Assembly: GCF_904846715.1 (NCBI RefSeq) | Contig: NZ_CAJHBU010000017.1 | Span: forward strand, 1-64,000 | Length of the DNA stretch: 64,000 nt | Source of the DNA: Psychrobacter vallis | GTDB taxonomy: Bacteria > Pseudomonadota > Gammaproteobacteria > Pseudomonadales > Moraxellaceae | Reading direction: 5' to 3' | Part shown: in pieces, positions 18,161-27,123 of the stretch | Position numbering within the stretch: position 1 is the first letter of the stretch | Layout: the number at the start of each line of letters is the position of its first letter | Notes under the pieces: generated by a model | The model's input: only the letters and a program-made list of their open reading frames with translations | What the model was told of the DNA's origin: nothing | Databases searched by the model: none | Position numbers and translations under genes: made by a program

Positions 18161-19840
18161 ATGAGTATGTCGTTTGGATTGGCGACCACGCTAAGTACTT
18201 CACAAAAACTGACTCCGCAGATGCAGCAGGCTATTAAGTTGCTGCAGCTCTCTAGTTTGGAGCTTGCGCAAGAAGTTCAGGCCAAGCTGGATAGTAATCC
18301 CTTGCTTGAGCGCATCGAGGATGAAGAGGAATACGAGTATGATGCGAATGATAAGGCCGCTGACTTAAATACCTCATTGACATTAGACAGTTGGAACCAA
18401 GGCATTAATGCTGATCCATTTAATGGGGAATCTGGCAATAATGAATCGCCCTCTGACTATGCCTCTGAATATAATGAGGACTTTAGTGATAGCTTGGATA
18501 AATTGCAGCAAGCAAGTATGGATGATGGGGCGATGGACAATGCTGCTACGGATAGCGATGACTATGGCCATTTTGACGTCGATAACGCTGAGTTTAGCGA
18601 TTTTGATAGCAGCAACGCCGCATCTGCGGCTAAAAGCTCTAATAACAAAAGCAATGAAGATTTTGATGCCTATCAAGGCGGTACTTCTGCAACCATCCAA
18701 GACCACGTACGCTGGCAACTGAATTTTAAGCGCCTTTCAGAGACGGACACATTAATCGCCACTTATCTGATGGACTCTATGGATGATAGGGGCTTTATTC
18801 AGCTTGATATTGATGAGCTGTTACAAAGCTTTGATACTATGGCGAGCTTTTATCAGTGGGACGAGCGCGTTGAGCATGACGAAATAATGGCGGTGCTACG
18901 CATGATTCAATCTTGCGACCCGCTTGGTGTGGGTGCGCGCAACCTGAGTGAATGCCTCGCGATTCAGTTATCCAAGCTTGATGCTGACACTGAATATTTA
19001 AGACAAGCAAAAGCGTTACTATCAGCAGGCGAGCATTTGGTCAGTAATAATATCAAAGCACTCACTGCGCGGACAGGACTGGCAGCTGAGGATATTACAC
19101 CAGCACTGACCCTACTGCGTACCTTAAACCCTTCACCGGCGTTGCTGTTTCAGAGCAATCAGCCCGACTATACGCGACCGACTCCTAGCTATGATATTCC
19201 TGATGTGCTCGTCACACCTATCCGCCACCGTGATGGCCATTCAGACAAAAAAGATGAGGGCTGGCATGTGCGTCTTAATCCTGACACCCTACCAAAGCTG
19301 CGAGTCAATCAAGAATATGCCAACTTAGTCAAACGCGGTGATGACAGCCCTGATAATCAATATCTGCGGGAAAACCTCACCGACGCCCGCTTGTTTATTC
19401 GCAGTATCGAAGAGCGCAATCAAAACCTGCTAAAAGTAGCAACCAGCATTGTGCGCTATCAGCAAGACTTTCTCCAGCATGGTGCTAAGGCCATGCAACC
19501 GCTTATCTTAAAAGTGATCGCAGAAGAAGTAGACTTACACGAATCTACCGTGTCGCGTTTAACCACCAGCAAAACTATTTTGACGCCGCAAGGGTTGTTT
19601 TCGCTAAAGCACTTTTTTTCCTCACATGTTAGCAGTAGTGATGGCGACATCTCATCAACTGCCATCAGTGCCATGATTAAGCAGCTAATCGCCGATGAAG
19701 ATCCTAAAAAACCATTGTCAGACAGTCTTATAAAGGATCTTTTGTTAGCAGAAGGTATTGATATTGCTCGCAGAACGGTGGCCAAATATCGTGAAGCCAT
19801 GCATATCGGTTCGTCTACCCAGCGCAAACAAAAGTATTAG
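18161..19840 (+). CDS. rpoN: RNA polymerase sigma-54 factor
   Basis: Sigma-54, which directs RNA polymerase to -24/-12 promoters and needs an activator ATPase. The N-terminal region I is LSTSQKLTPQMQQAIKLLQL, with LSSLELAQEV following. An acidic Asp/Asn/Ser-rich region II covers about residues 50-175 and is unusually long. The core-binding and HTH regions follow, and the RpoN box ARRTVAKYRE lies at the C-terminus. 559 aa against about 480 in E. coli, the excess being in the acidic region. hpf follows 360 bases downstream, the usual order. lptB, often found upstream, is absent here. Confidence 0.96.
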   Translation: MSMSFGLATTLSTSQKLTPQMQQAIKLLQLSSLELAQEVQAKLDSNPLLERIEDEEEYEYDANDKAADLNTSLTLDSWNQGINADPFNGESGNNESPSDYASEYNEDFSDSLDKLQQASMDDGAMDNAATDSDDYGHFDVDNAEFSDFDSSNAASAAKSSNNKSNEDFDAYQGGTSATIQDHVRWQLNFKRLSETDTLIATYLMDSMDDRGFIQLDIDELLQSFDTMASFYQWDERVEHDEIMAVLRMIQSCDPLGVGARNLSECLAIQLSKLDADTEYLRQAKALLSAGEHLVSNNIKALTARTGLAAEDITPALTLLRTLNPSPALLFQSNQPDYTRPTPSYDIPDVLVTPIRHRDGHSDKKDEGWHVRLNPDTLPKLRVNQEYANLVKRGDDSPDNQYLRENLTDARLFIRSIEERNQNLLKVATSIVRYQQDFLQHGAKAMQPLILKVIAEEVDLHESTVSRLTTSKTILTPQGLFSLKHFFSSHVSSSDGDISSTAISAMIKQLIADEDPKKPLSDSLIKDLLLAEGIDIARRTVAKYREAMHIGSSTQRKQKY

Positions 19841-20200
19841 TTGTTATCATTCAAGGAGTTATCAGGAGTTTTCTAAGCGCTTTAAAATTAATTCATCAAA
19901 TATAAAAAATAAAATTTTTTGATTATATAGAAACATTCAGGAAACAACAGATTTAATTACATTTAATTACAATATACTGTCTTGCTACAATTCGCTTTTC
20001 ATGACAAATTAGAGTCATACCAACAACGTTACCTCAGTTATTTATCTACGTTAATAATAGAGGCGACCGTAAAAGGATAGGTTTCTCTGTTATTAAAAAT
20101 ACTCAGGCAGTTATTGGTAAGGCAGGATGATAAAGGCAGGAATGCTATCTCATCTGTTGATTGTAAGTAATAGTGTCAGTAATAATAAAAGGACAATAAT
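19841..20200. other. Intergenic region between rpoN and hpf
   Basis: 360 AT-rich bases with no supported ORF, and no strong T-tailed hairpin that I can see. It probably contains an hpf promoter. The hpf ribosome binding site AAAGGA lies just before 20201. Confidence 0.5.
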
Positions 20201-20581
20201 ATGAATGTTTCTATCAGTGGTCACCATATCAGTGTTACCGAAGCTATGGACACAGCGGTTCGTGAAAAGCTTGTCAAAGTAGAGCGTCACTTTGATCAGA
20301 TACAAAGTATTCAAGTGATCTTGTCATTAGACAACAGCGGCGCAAACGATGGTGGTAAAAAAAGCCATAAAGCTGAAGCGATCTTGCGAGTCTCGGGTCA
20401 AGAAATGTTTGTCCAAGCGTGTGAGGATGATATGTATAAGGCCATTAATGAGATGGCAGACAAACTTGATAGACAAGTGCGGAAATATAAAACCCGTCAA
20501 GAGCGTAAAAAGACGCAGGGTGCTGGACGTGAGGGGCGCTATGAAGACCTAACAGTCGACGATGTGGTGCCAGCCGTTTAG
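20201..20581 (+). CDS. hpf: Ribosome hibernation promoting factor
   Basis: HPF/YfiA-family protein that binds the 30S decoding region in stationary phase and favours 100S dimers. The S30AE fold is seen in MNVSISGHHISVTEAMD, VREKLVKVERHF and EDDMYKAINEMADKLDRQV. At 126 aa it is longer than the 95-aa short form because of a 25-residue basic then acidic tail, but lacks the long-form C-terminal dimerisation domain. Its place after rpoN is the usual one. A terminator shared with thiS follows. Confidence 0.94.
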   Translation: MNVSISGHHISVTEAMDTAVREKLVKVERHFDQIQSIQVILSLDNSGANDGGKKSHKAEAILRVSGQEMFVQACEDDMYKAINEMADKLDRQVRKYKTRQERKKTQGAGREGRYEDLTVDDVVPAV

Positions 20582-20698
20582 TTTTATTGAAGTGTAGAGA
20601 GCATAAGGTTTGATAAATATTGGCTAACAGAATAACAAAGGGATAAGTGGCCATATTACTAGCTTTCGATGCTCTCAAATTTCAATATATAAAAAGGA

Positions 20699-20737
20699 AA
20701 AAGACTTCAAACGTTCGATACGTTGAAGTCTTTTTTA
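20699..20737. terminator. Bidirectional terminator between hpf and thiS
   Basis: Hairpin aaagacttcaa / ttgaagtcttt with A run before and T run after. Both converging transcripts (hpf plus, thiS minus) read into it. Confidence 0.8.
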
Positions 20738-20795
20738 TTGTCTGTGCTAAACGGGTTTAAGGCAGCTAATTGTATTTTTTGGGTGTGATATTCAA

Positions 20796-20996
20796 TCAAC
20801 CACCACCAACTGCCTGTACCACTTCGATAGCCATGCCTTCGATGATACGCAGTTGCGCAAGCTCACTTTTTGGTATCAGTTCACCATCGACCTCTACGGC
20901 GTAACGACCTTGGCTAAGTCCAAGCTCATTGATGACCAACTGTACAGTCTGATGGGTGGTTTGTAGAGTCTGACCATTGACACTAATGGTACTCAT
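20796..20996 (-). CDS. thiS: Sulfur carrier protein ThiS
   Basis: Ubiquitin-like sulfur carrier that feeds ThiG in thiazole synthesis. 66 aa ending in the required Gly-Gly (VVQAVGGG), where the thiocarboxylate forms. It lies downstream of a DUF423 gene and rpoH on the minus strand. Its partner thiG is at 44968, about 24 kb away, so the usual thiS-thiG linkage is broken. Confidence 0.93.
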   Translation of the reverse strand: MSTISVNGQTLQTTHQTVQLVINELGLSQGRYAVEVDGELIPKSELAQLRIIEGMAIEVVQAVGGG

Positions 20997-21078
20997 AAAA
21001 CATGCTCCTGAATGGTTTGATATTGCTGCTTCATCAATCTATATCTACTTTATGTATGCTTACTTATTGCAGGGCCAA

Positions 21079-21453
21079 TCAAGTTTTTACCTGACCCAAA
21101 CGAAAGGTCGATACAGCAAGCCATAGCCAACCTGTAAGCATCAAAACACCACCGATAGGGGTAATCGCGCCAAACCAACGCGGTGCGCCGAGTGTCATCG
21201 CATATAGGCTACCCGCAAATATAAGAATGCCAATCTGTAGTAGCCATGCTGTAGTTTGGGTGGCAGATTTGAGTCGAATCAATACGCCCACCAGCAATAA
21301 GCCGAGCGCATGCACAAACCAGTACAGTGTTGCCGTCTGCCACCATTCGAGCTGCTGGGCGCTGACCATATTTTTTAGGCCATGCGCACCGAATGCGCCT
21401 AACGCGACAGCGATGGCCATATTGATGGCGGCAATACCTATCCAATTTAACAT
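21079..21453 (-). CDS. DUF423 family membrane protein (YgdD-like)
   Basis: 124 aa with four predicted hydrophobic segments. The N-terminal GIAAINMAIAVALGAFGAHG and later GSLYAMTLGAPRWFGAITPIGG are typical of DUF423/YgdD inner-membrane proteins. Function is unknown in the family. It lies 29 bases after the rpoH stop on the same strand and before thiS. Confidence 0.85.
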   Translation of the reverse strand: MLNWIGIAAINMAIAVALGAFGAHGLKNMVSAQQLEWWQTATLYWFVHALGLLLVGVLIRLKSATQTTAWLLQIGILIFAGSLYAMTLGAPRWFGAITPIGGVLMLTGWLWLAVSTFRLGQVKT

Positions 21454-21482
21454 GGCAAACTCATACTCTCTAAAAGCGATGG

Positions 21483-22508
21483 CTATTGAAGATCATCTGG
21501 CAAAATAACGCTATCGATAGTCATTGCCTCACGGATTTTATCCATCGCATTTTTTTCGATTTGGCGTACACGCTCGGCAGAGATAGAATAGACGGCTGCC
21601 AACTCATGCAAGGTTGATTTTTGTTCCGAAAGCCAGCGCTGCTCGACGATATCACGTGAGCGCTCGTCGAGCGTACCCATCGCCGCCAACAATGCTGATG
21701 AGTTGTTTTCTTCCCAATCTGCTTCTTCTAACTGCTCAGCAGGATCGATGCCGTCCTCTAAAAACAATTGCGGCGCATAACGCCCATCGTCATCATCACT
21801 CGATTGCGCTTCAAACGATGCATCATAAGAGGTCAGGCGCGATTCCATTTCTAGCACTTGCTTGCGGGTGACATTCAAGTCAGCAGCAATGGCATCTGCT
21901 TCTTCTAAGGTTAGTTGATTATTGGTCTTTTTGAGACTTCGCAAATTAAAGAATAGCTTGCGATGGGCTTTGGTTGTCGCCACTTTGACAATACGCCAGT
22001 TGCGGATGACGAACTCATGAATTTCAGCTTTGATCCAATGCACCGCAAACGATACCAAACGGACGCCTTTATTTGGATCAAAACGTTTCACCGCCTTCAT
22101 TAACCCTAGGTTACCCTCTTGGATCAAATCGGCCTGTGGTAACCCATAACCCGAATAGCTGCGTGCGATATGAATCACAAAACGTAGATGCGACATAACA
22201 AGCAGCCGCGCCGCTTCAACATCGCCTTCGTCATAATAGCGATGTGCCAGCTCTTGCTCTTGTATCGGTGTCAAGATTGGGATTTGGTGGACAGTATTGA
22301 TATAGGCACCCAAATTGACGCCCGGTGCTGACAAATGCGTGGGCATCGCGGGCACCAAGTCCCGAGTACTGGTTTTACCAAGTGCACTAGCGTCATAAGG
22401 TGGACGCTGAGCCGCCGCTTTGAGCGCTGCATCACGGGCTTCGTTTTTTATAGGTGCTGCATCGTCTTTTTTACTCGTTTTCGCAGCATCATTAGAGATA
22501 GTAGCCAT
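21483..22508 (-). CDS. rpoH: Heat-shock sigma factor RpoH (sigma-32)
   Basis: Sigma-70 family factor for heat-shock promoters. After an Ala/Lys/Asp-rich N-terminal tail, region 1.2-2 begins at GAYINTVHQIPILTPIQEQE. The RpoH box is NWRIVKVATTKAHRKLFFNL, and region 4 contains LHELAAVYSISAERVRQIEK. ATG 22508 is preferred to 22538 because AAGG lies about eight bases before it. At about 341 aa it is longer than the usual 285, mostly from the N-terminal tail. A thermosensor in the mRNA, known in E. coli, was not assessed. Confidence 0.94.
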   Translation of the reverse strand: MATISNDAAKTSKKDDAAPIKNEARDAALKAAAQRPPYDASALGKTSTRDLVPAMPTHLSAPGVNLGAYINTVHQIPILTPIQEQELAHRYYDEGDVEAARLLVMSHLRFVIHIARSYSGYGLPQADLIQEGNLGLMKAVKRFDPNKGVRLVSFAVHWIKAEIHEFVIRNWRIVKVATTKAHRKLFFNLRSLKKTNNQLTLEEADAIAADLNVTRKQVLEMESRLTSYDASFEAQSSDDDDGRYAPQLFLEDGIDPAEQLEEADWEENNSSALLAAMGTLDERSRDIVEQRWLSEQKSTLHELAAVYSISAERVRQIEKNAMDKIREAMTIDSVILPDDLQ

Positions 22509-22587
22509 ATTCTTGACCTTGTTTACATGGTTAAGCAAATAGTCAGATAAAAATCTTTATGGTTGTAATTGTAAAGGATAGCGACAC

Positions 22588-23046
22588 TTAGTTGCTATCA
22601 GTTTTGGTAATGATGAAGTGATATATTGTATCGAAACGCTGTGATGAGCTGCTAGCTGCTGGTTGTTGCTTAGTGACGCTATTCACCGCCAATAGCAATC
22701 GGTTTGCCGTGTTCGTTTGCTGGTTCTGTCGACAAAAGGCCGTGATATCTGCTTGAGAGTTGGCGTCAGTGGCGACCACGTATAACGATTCACCGATAGC
22801 AACATCACGTAGCGCCACTTTGGTTTTTAATAGCGGCATCGGACAAGCCAGTCCGTGACCGTCGATGAAGCGTTTGATATTAAGTGTCAGGTGTCGGGTA
22901 TCTATGTCGCTATTTGTATTAGTATTCTCAGCCAGCAATAAGTTTAATAAATGTTTTGCCTGTTGCTGCTCAGCGTCAGACAAGGTCGCTGATAAGCTGA
23001 TAGCATAAGGGGCGCGTACGATGATCGACTGACGGTCAGCAGACAT
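22588..23046 (-). CDS. TusA-like sulfur-relay domain protein
   Basis: 152 aa. The central part has the TusA/SirA signature FIDGHGLACPMPLLKTKVAL, with the active cysteine in the CPMP motif, followed by GESLYVVATDANSQADITAFC. In the family the cysteine carries persulfide sulfur for tRNA thiolation or related pathways. The N-terminal 55 residues and the Ser/Gln-rich C-terminus lie outside the core and make it almost twice the usual 81 aa. It precedes rpoH by about 80 bases. Which sulfur pathway it serves cannot be told from the sequence. Confidence 0.82.
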   Translation of the reverse strand: MSADRQSIIVRAPYAISLSATLSDAEQQQAKHLLNLLLAENTNTNSDIDTRHLTLNIKRFIDGHGLACPMPLLKTKVALRDVAIGESLYVVATDANSQADITAFCRQNQQTNTANRLLLAVNSVTKQQPAASSSSQRFDTIYHFIITKTDSN

Positions 23047-23429
23047 AAGATAAACCTTTCAAATATCAGTATTTTAATTTGTCCTGTTAAAGATATGAAT
23101 GACAGTTAACGTTATAATTTTGCGATCAAGTTTTTTGACACACCAACTTCTCAGTTGATTGTGATGCAAGTCTACCATCATGGACTATCGTTACAGTCTG
23201 TCATTATACCAAATAGTGGCTATGTATTAGCAGTTGAATATAGTCAACACAATATTCGGTTCATTAGAATTACACAGGCATGTTGCACAATAGTGACACG
23301 TGACTTGGTTATTGGTAGTCAAATACATACTAGAATTGACCTTGTATCCGCAAGCTCGTATAGTCAAAAAGACGTTGTTATTAATCACATGCATAGGATA
23401 CGCCCTTGTCACACTCTCATAGACAGTTG
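23047..23429. other. Intergenic region before the BepA-like gene
   Basis: About 380 bases between divergent genes. Two short open frames here on opposite strands have no ribosome binding sites or family features. I see no repeat copy or riboswitch. It must hold the promoters of both flanking transcripts. Confidence 0.5.
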
Positions 23430-25112
23430 ATGCGTGATAGCGCGCGCATGAATTCATTGAATAAATACTTGATAGCCAAGCGTTCGCTCATGGCAGAATC
23501 GCCATTAATGACGCGGCCTAACAGTTGTCTATGTCTGTCTGCCGCGAGCGCTATGAAATTAGGGTTATCAGTGGCATTGCTGACAATGACTACAGTGGCC
23601 AACAGCAGCGATAGTGTCAGCAGCCAAGAAGCAGCACCGTTTGCTTATAATTCATGGCAAATGCCGGATTCTGAAGCATTGGATTTGCCCAACCTGCGCG
23701 GGCAAGGGTTGAGCTTCGCTGAGCAATATCAAAATAAATTGCTTGGCGAATGGTCGCTACGAAACGTCAATGGTAGCGTCAAGATGGAGCATGACCCTTG
23801 GATTCAAGAAACCCTGAAAGACATGACGTGGCGTCTGAATGCGCAAGCACGGCAGCAAGCACTCATGGGTTTGGTCGTTATTGATAACCCAAGCATCAAC
23901 GCCTTTGCCGCACCAGGCGGTGTCATTGGTCTCAATACAGGAACGATATTGGCCGCCAATAGCATGGACGAGCTGGCCAGTGTGGTGGCACATGAAGTGG
24001 CACATCTTAGCCAACATCATTATGAAAACGGCGCTGATGAACGCAAAAAAGCCCTATTGATGCAGATAGGCGGTATGCTGGCAGCGATTGCAGCGTCAGC
24101 TGTTGATGGTGATGCCGCTGCGGCAGTGATGATGGGCAGTCAGACGGCAACGATGAATAGTAGTATGGCTTTTAGTCGAAGTAATGAGCGCGAAGCTGAT
24201 CGAGTTGGCATGCAAATCATGACTCAAGCTGGCTATGATCCGAGAGCCATGCCACGATTTTTTGCTACGATGAATCAACAAAGCCAGCTGAACCAAGTTG
24301 AAAACCAATTTTTGCCAAGCTTTGTCCGCTCGCATCCTCTCAGTAACGAGCGTTTGAGTGAGTCGCAGAGTCGCGCGCAGCATTATCCTTCGTTGTCACT
24401 AAACCAGCAACAACGGCATCAGGCGATGTTTGATTTGCTCTATTGGCGTGTGCAAAGCGCTGGCAAGCGTGCCTCTGAGACTGTATTGACAACGGCCGCT
24501 AAAAACAGCGTCGGGGCTAAATTGGCCTTGATGCACTGGTACGGCGAACAGCAACGCTTTAAAGAAGCCAACGAGGTCATGGCTGAAATTACGGCATTGC
24601 CAGCGCCGCAGCGCCAGAGACTAGAGCCTTTGCTGTCTATTACGCATAGCCATATTCTCAGTGAACAAGGAGAGTGGTCACAAGCGGCTGACATTTTGGA
24701 AAGTCAACAGCGTGTTTATCCTGAGCGTCGCGACCTGCGTCTTTATTTGGCTGAAGCATTGACCAACAGCAATCAGCCAACCAAGGCACAAGCGCTGCTC
24801 AAGCCATTAACTGAGCAACAGCCAAGCGACCGTTATGCGTGGCAAAGTCTACAGCTGGCCAACGAAAAACTTGCCAAAACCACGACATCCCAGCAGCTTG
24901 CCAGTATTGCCACAATCAATGCCTTACGCTATCGCAGTCACGACCAGCTATGGAGCGGACGCTATGAGAGTGCGCTAACGTCGCTTACCCAAGCCAAAAA
25001 ACTGACAGAAAAATTGCAAACTACCGCTCAAGCCAGTAGTGCTCGTCCGCTGTTAGCCAATATTAATGCAGAAATAAAAGCCGTAAAAACCGCCAAAGAC
25101 TTTGAGCCTTAG
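23430..25112 (+). CDS. bepA: BepA-like periplasmic M48 metalloprotease with TPR region
   Basis: Periplasmic zinc protease and chaperone that in E. coli promotes assembly or removal of LptD at the outer membrane. The M48 motif is HEVAHLSQHH, and the third zinc ligand lies in SNEREADRVGM. The C-terminal half (from about residue 380) is helical and TPR-like (EANEVMAEI, LYLAEALTNSNQPTKAQALL). The start is uncertain: TTG 23406, ATG 23430 and ATG 23448 share the frame, and the hydrophobic signal core (LGLSVALLTMTTVANS) comes only about 40 residues later. Single gene, with a hairpin overlapping its stop codon. Confidence 0.9.
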   Translation: MRDSARMNSLNKYLIAKRSLMAESPLMTRPNSCLCLSAASAMKLGLSVALLTMTTVANSSDSVSSQEAAPFAYNSWQMPDSEALDLPNLRGQGLSFAEQYQNKLLGEWSLRNVNGSVKMEHDPWIQETLKDMTWRLNAQARQQALMGLVVIDNPSINAFAAPGGVIGLNTGTILAANSMDELASVVAHEVAHLSQHHYENGADERKKALLMQIGGMLAAIAASAVDGDAAAAVMMGSQTATMNSSMAFSRSNEREADRVGMQIMTQAGYDPRAMPRFFATMNQQSQLNQVENQFLPSFVRSHPLSNERLSESQSRAQHYPSLSLNQQQRHQAMFDLLYWRVQSAGKRASETVLTTAAKNSVGAKLALMHWYGEQQRFKEANEVMAEITALPAPQRQRLEPLLSITHSHILSEQGEWSQAADILESQQRVYPERRDLRLYLAEALTNSNQPTKAQALLKPLTEQQPSDRYAWQSLQLANEKLAKTTTSQQLASIATINALRYRSHDQLWSGRYESALTSLTQAKKLTEKLQTTAQASSARPLLANINAEIKAVKTAKDFEP

Positions 25113-25122
25113 GCGGTTATTT
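25085..25122 (+). terminator. Hairpin overlapping the bepA stop codon
   Basis: aaaaccgcc / ggcggttat pairs across the last codons and TAG stop of the BepA-like gene and is followed by a short T-rich tract (tatttta). It looks like a terminator built into the coding end. Confidence 0.5.
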
Positions 25123-25214
25123 TATGTCATCATTTTGAATGTGATAGTGTTATAGTCACGTTAATATAAAAAGAGTCAGCGAGCTAGGCAAAATCTATCA
25201 CTTAATAGTCATGG

Positions 25215-25664
25215 TTAACCTTGTAGTGCGTCTTTAACCAATTTAGAAATCAGCGCAGGATCAGCACGGCCAGCGGTTTTGTTTTTCAATACACCCATCA
25301 CATTACCCATATCACGCATTGACGTGGCGCCTTGTTCGGCGATTTCAGCATTAACTAATGCACTGATTTCCTCATCGCTCATTTGTTTGGGCATAAATTC
25401 GTTGATAATATCAATCTCAAACTGCTCTTTGGTCGCTAAGTCATCACGGTTATTTTCTGTAAAAATAGTCAGGGATTCGTGGCGCTGTTTTAGCTGCTTT
25501 TGTAGCACTTCCAACACTTGGGCATCATCAAGCTCTATTTGACGATCAATCTCAATTTGTTTGACGACCGATTGCACATTGCGCAACACTTTAACGCGCT
25601 CAAGCTCACGGGCTTTCATAGAAGTTTTGATGGTGTCTGATAAAGTCTGTTTGAGTTGGCTCAT
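25215..25664 (-). CDS. yqeY: YqeY / GatB-like domain protein
   Basis: 149 aa, fully alpha-helical protein of the YqeY family, which resembles the C-terminal tRNA-binding part of GatB. It starts MSQLKQTLSDTIKTSMKARE, contains LRNVQSVVKQIEIDRQIELDD, and ends with the GNVMGVLKNKTAGRADPALISKLVK region (written here as a region, about residues 118-143). Function is unproven. It follows rpsU on the minus strand, a conserved rpsU-yqeY order, though a hairpin lies between the two. dnaG, often next, is absent. Confidence 0.9.
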   Translation of the reverse strand: MSQLKQTLSDTIKTSMKARELERVKVLRNVQSVVKQIEIDRQIELDDAQVLEVLQKQLKQRHESLTIFTENNRDDLATKEQFEIDIINEFMPKQMSDEEISALVNAEIAEQGATSMRDMGNVMGVLKNKTAGRADPALISKLVKDALQG

Positions 25665-25773
25665 TGTTATTATCCTTGTCTAGTAAGTGTCATTCGTTAA
25701 ATTTTTAAGTAAAAACTTGCCGATGCGGTTTTTAGTAAAAACCATATTAGCAACAATAACAAAAATTGTAGCA

Positions 25774-25812
25774 TAAAAAACGCCACTGATATCGATGGAT
25801 AACAGTGGCGTT
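25774..25812 (-). terminator. Terminator after rpsU
   Basis: Stem cgccactg / cagtggcg. On the minus strand it is followed by TTTTTT. It lies 40 bases after the rpsU stop and upstream of yqeY, and may limit how much yqeY mRNA is made relative to rpsU. Confidence 0.75.
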
Positions 25813-25848
25813 AGTGTAGCGCTTGTACTTAGCTAATCGACTTATCGA

Positions 25849-26064
25849 TTAGTACATACGAGTGGTACGAATGGTTTCGCGTTGTAATTTTTTCTTATAA
25901 CGCTTTACAGCAGCGGCTTTTTTACGCTTACGTACTTGCGTTGGTTTTTCATAAAACTCACGCTTACGCACGTCTGATAATACACCAGCTTTTTCACAAG
26001 CACGCTTGAAACGACGGATAGCAATATCAACTGGTTCGTTTTCTTTAACCTTAACTGCAGGCAT
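25849..26064 (-). CDS. rpsU: 30S ribosomal protein S21
   Basis: 71 aa, basic. It starts [20 protein letters not shown] and ends in the family's Arg/Lys-rich TIRTTRMY. S21 lies on the small subunit near the anti-Shine-Dalgarno end of 16S rRNA. A strong GAGGAG ribosome binding site precedes the ATG. It is followed by a terminator and yqeY. Confidence 0.97.
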
Positions 26065-26409
26065 GAAGACTCCTCGATTAGGATGAGATATAAGGGCATT
26101 AGTTTGGCTGTGTATTAGTATTTAGCCGTAATATCTCAAGATTACAGGCATCAGCTCAAACTAGGATAATCTTGCGCATGAGCACAAGGGCGACTATTTT
26201 AATAAAAAATTCCAATAAAGTCAATGGTTTTAGCGCATGAATGCTTATTTGTTATTAGGTTGTGTGGGGCGATAGACAATTGTGAAATACAAGCATGGAT
26301 AGTCATGGCTACTGGTTAAACATCCCAAAAATACAGTCTTACGTCAATAAAAAACCCTACTGTCTATAACGGTTTAGCTTGAGTTTATGCTATGATAATT
26401 TCCATAAAA

Positions 26410-26556
26410 TATAGTCAATCTAGAATCGAAATGGTGCAACCGTTAATCGTTTTCTACTGGTATAAATTTTCCTCGCTGGCTGTTCGCAAGCGTGACAGAT
26501 GCTTCATAAAATTTATACCAGCAGAACGGTAACCTTTCTAAAGTGGATCAACTATA
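26410..26556 (-). repeat. Family B repeat, copy 3 (147 bp, short form)
   Basis: Starts tatagtcaatctagaatc and ends gtggatcaactata. The core aattttcctcgctggctgt is the reverse of the caagccag box, and its arms tggtataaatttt / aaaatttatacca are strongly complementary. It is the only copy lying between two gene starts (rpsU minus and the lipoprotein gene plus), so it may affect their promoters. No other feature was seen in the 26065-26602 gap. Confidence 0.75.
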
Positions 26557-26602
26557 CTAAACACATTAACCGTTTTATGGGCATTTTATTGAGGATGTTG
26601 GA

Positions 26603-26995
26603 ATGAGAAAATCAGTATTAAATACGGCACTAAGCACAGCGTTTATCGTGGCTCTTGGCTTTGGTGTTAGCGCTTGTAGTGGTGATAAAGAAGAGTCACA
26701 TGAAGTGTTGGCAGTAGATCGGGTTGATGAAGCCGCTGCGCTTGCGCGTGCAAATGCACCTGCAGCCGAAGAGATGGATTTTCCAGAAACCGCACCGATG
26801 CCAGTGGCTGCTGCTGATGGCACCGCAGTAGAAGGCGCAGCAACAACAACTGACACAACAATGACCGATGCAGCAACAGCGACAGCGGGCGCTGAAACAG
26901 CAGAGACGGCTACTACTGATGGCACGGAAGCGAGTGTAGATGCTACTGCTACTGCTGATGCCGCACCAGCAACTGACGAAGCTGCTGCTCAATAA
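26603..26995 (+). CDS. Ala/Thr-rich small lipoprotein of unknown function
   Basis: 130 aa. A signal peptide with lipobox GVSAC places the lipidated Cys at residue 25. The mature part is low complexity: Ala, Thr, Glu and Asp with no ordered domain. Such a chain could act as a tether or be a stress-related surface protein, but nothing proves a role. The signal peptide and the SACSGD start of the mature chain closely resemble those of the next gene (SACSGD there too), suggesting the two lipoproteins share ancestry at the N-terminus. Confidence 0.7.
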   Translation: MRKSVLNTALSTAFIVALGFGVSACSGDKEESHEVLAVDRVDEAAALARANAPAAEEMDFPETAPMPVAAADGTAVEGAATTTDTTMTDAATATAGAETAETATTDGTEASVDATATADAAPATDEAAAQ

Positions 26996-27123
26996 GCGTT
27001 TGCTTAGACTGAGTGAACGATCGATTCATAGTAGTTAGAGCAGGTACGTGAGTGACAAGAATGATGAGTTTCTAGGCTGTCATAAGTGGCAGCCAACATG
27101 AAGTATCGCGTATAGGTGTGATC

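Noticed and set aside
23155..23457. Two short ORFs on opposite strands upstream of the BepA-like gene
   Set aside because: They overlap each other, and neither has a ribosome binding site or family features.
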